A DNA stretch of 64,000 bases, from NCBI RefSeq assembly GCF_000236905.1, contig NC_016524.1, positions 62,001 through 126,000 of the forward strand, read 5' to 3'. This document shows positions 63,411-64,000 of the stretch, in pieces. The stretch is from Tetrapisispora phaffii CBS 4417. Lineage: Eukaryota > Ascomycota > Saccharomycetes > Saccharomycetales > Saccharomycetaceae. How positions within the stretch are numbered: position 1 is the stretch's first letter; every line of letters starts with the position of its first letter. The notes below the pieces were generated by a model, which saw only the letters and a program-made list of their open reading frames with translations, had not been told where the DNA came from and did no database searches. Both the position numbers and the translations under genes were made by a program.

Positions 63411-64000
63411 TTATGCTTTAATCAATGCCGTTAGTGGTTTCTTGTCAGTTTCTCCACGTTCTTTTCTTACATCACTATCGGGACCTTCGATAATGGTATT
63501 AGTTGCTGTTCTTAGTTTATTGATTGGTTCACCGTTGCAGACTTTTTCGATCTCTTTTGCATCTAACGTTTCATATTCGATTAGACCCTTGGCCAGTCTC
63601 TCTAATTCAACTTTTTTACTATTTAGTAACTTCCTTGTTCTATCCTCAGACAACTTTAACATTTCGACAACCTCATTATCGGCAATGTCACGAATTTTGC
63701 CTGACCAAGTTTCCCATTTATCTGCTAGGTTAACAGGGCCTACATCTTCTGACATACCATATTGGGTGACCATGGCTCTCGCCGTTTGTGTAGCGCTTTG
63801 TAAATCAGAACCGCAACCACTGGTTGTATTTTCTTTACCATAAATTAGTTCTTCGGCAATTTTACCACCCATGCAAACATCTAAACGTGATAAACATTCT
63901 TTCTTAGTGATATCAACCTTATCCATTTCAGGTAGTTGGAATGTAATACCTAAGGCTCTACCTCTTGGAAGAATGGTAGCTTTGTATAAAGGTGTGGCAG
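63411..64000 (-). CDS. YME1: Mitochondrial i-AAA protease Yme1, C-terminal part
   Basis: ATP-dependent zinc metalloprotease of the mitochondrial inner membrane (FtsH/M41 family), facing the intermembrane space. The frame is open to the right edge, so only about the last 196 codons are here; the AAA domain and HEXXH lie outside the window. Visible M41 features are KATILPRGRALGITFQLPE, then CLSRLDVCMGGKIAEELIYG, and SGCGSDLQSATQTARAMVTQYGMS with the aspartate that acts as third zinc ligand. The Yme1-type tail follows. S. cerevisiae YPR024W is beside ATH1 (YPR026W), which supports Yme1 over the m-AAA proteins Yta10 and Yta12. Confidence 0.93.
   Translation of the reverse strand, partial: ATPLYKATILPRGRALGITFQLPEMDKVDITKKECLSRLDVCMGGKIAEELIYGKENTTSGCGSDLQSATQTARAMVTQYGMSEDVGPVNLADKWETWSGKIRDIADNEVVEMLKLSEDRTRKLLNSKKVELERLAKGLIEYETLDAKEIEKVCNGEPINKLRTATNTIIEGPDSDVRKERGETDKKPLTALIKA

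Noticed and set aside
1..64000. CRISPR arrays, operons or prokaryotic defence systems
   Set aside because: The window is yeast nuclear DNA; no regularly spaced direct repeats or prokaryotic gene clusters were seen.

Overview
This is eukaryotic chromosomal DNA from a budding yeast of the family Saccharomycetaceae, not a bacterial or viral segment. Genes are AT-rich, compact and mostly intronless. They lie on both strands with AT-rich spacers, the proteins carry Asn/Gln/Ala runs, and almost every gene is a recognisable counterpart of a Saccharomyces cerevisiae gene in conserved local order. Two tRNA genes have introns at the usual yeast position and RPL43 has an intron within its start codon. 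I recognise 22 likely functional protein genes, plus one BUD4-like gene, one small unnamed gene and two pseudogenes. The genus is not settled. The gene order mixes S. cerevisiae chromosomes X-right, II-left and XVI-right, many expected neighbours are missing, and some genes look like decaying duplicate copies. That fits a post-whole-genome-duplication yeast whose losses differ from those in S. cerevisiae (for example Tetrapisispora, Vanderwaltozyma, Kazachstania or Naumovozyma), but this is inference.

Layout, left to right. 1-5.1 kb: lipase LIH1 (cut by the left edge), kinetochore NNF1, and a short EDE1-like endocytic scaffold. 6.4-18.3 kb: ECM13-family gene, vacuolar carboxypeptidase CPS1, proteasome subunit PRE7 with an Rpn4 site, HDEL receptor ERD2, a small membrane protein in the YBL039W-B position, a divergent SOD1, CTP synthase, kinetochore MCM16, ESCRT-II VPS25 and mitoribosomal RSM26. 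18.7-20.1 kb: tRNA-Leu(UAG) followed by decayed LTR-like repeats and a perfect inverted repeat. 20.8-26.6 kb: YUH1, a BEM1-like pseudogene, RPL43 and long spacers. 26.6-44.2 kb: FIP1, a short protein in the BUD4 position, JSN1, GRR1, STE18, CSN12, ACF4 and VMA13. 44.8-54.7 kb: SRO7, RTG3, SFT2 and the arrestin ECM21/CSR2. 56.1-64 kb: tRNA-Phe(GAA), acid trehalase ATH1, a frameshifted ATP1 pseudogene, and the 3' end of the mitochondrial protease gene YME1 (cut by the right edge).

The genes do not form an operon or one pathway; each is a separate housekeeping, trafficking, signalling or metabolic gene. The main interest is evolutionary: two clear relics (ATP1, BEM1-like), a SOD1 that has diverged while keeping every active-site ligand, an EDE1 copy lacking its first EH domain and its UBA domain, and a BUD4-position gene without a PH domain. 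Several perfect inverted repeats and paired E-boxes in non-coding DNA also deserve a check. I found no convincing new multi-gene system.
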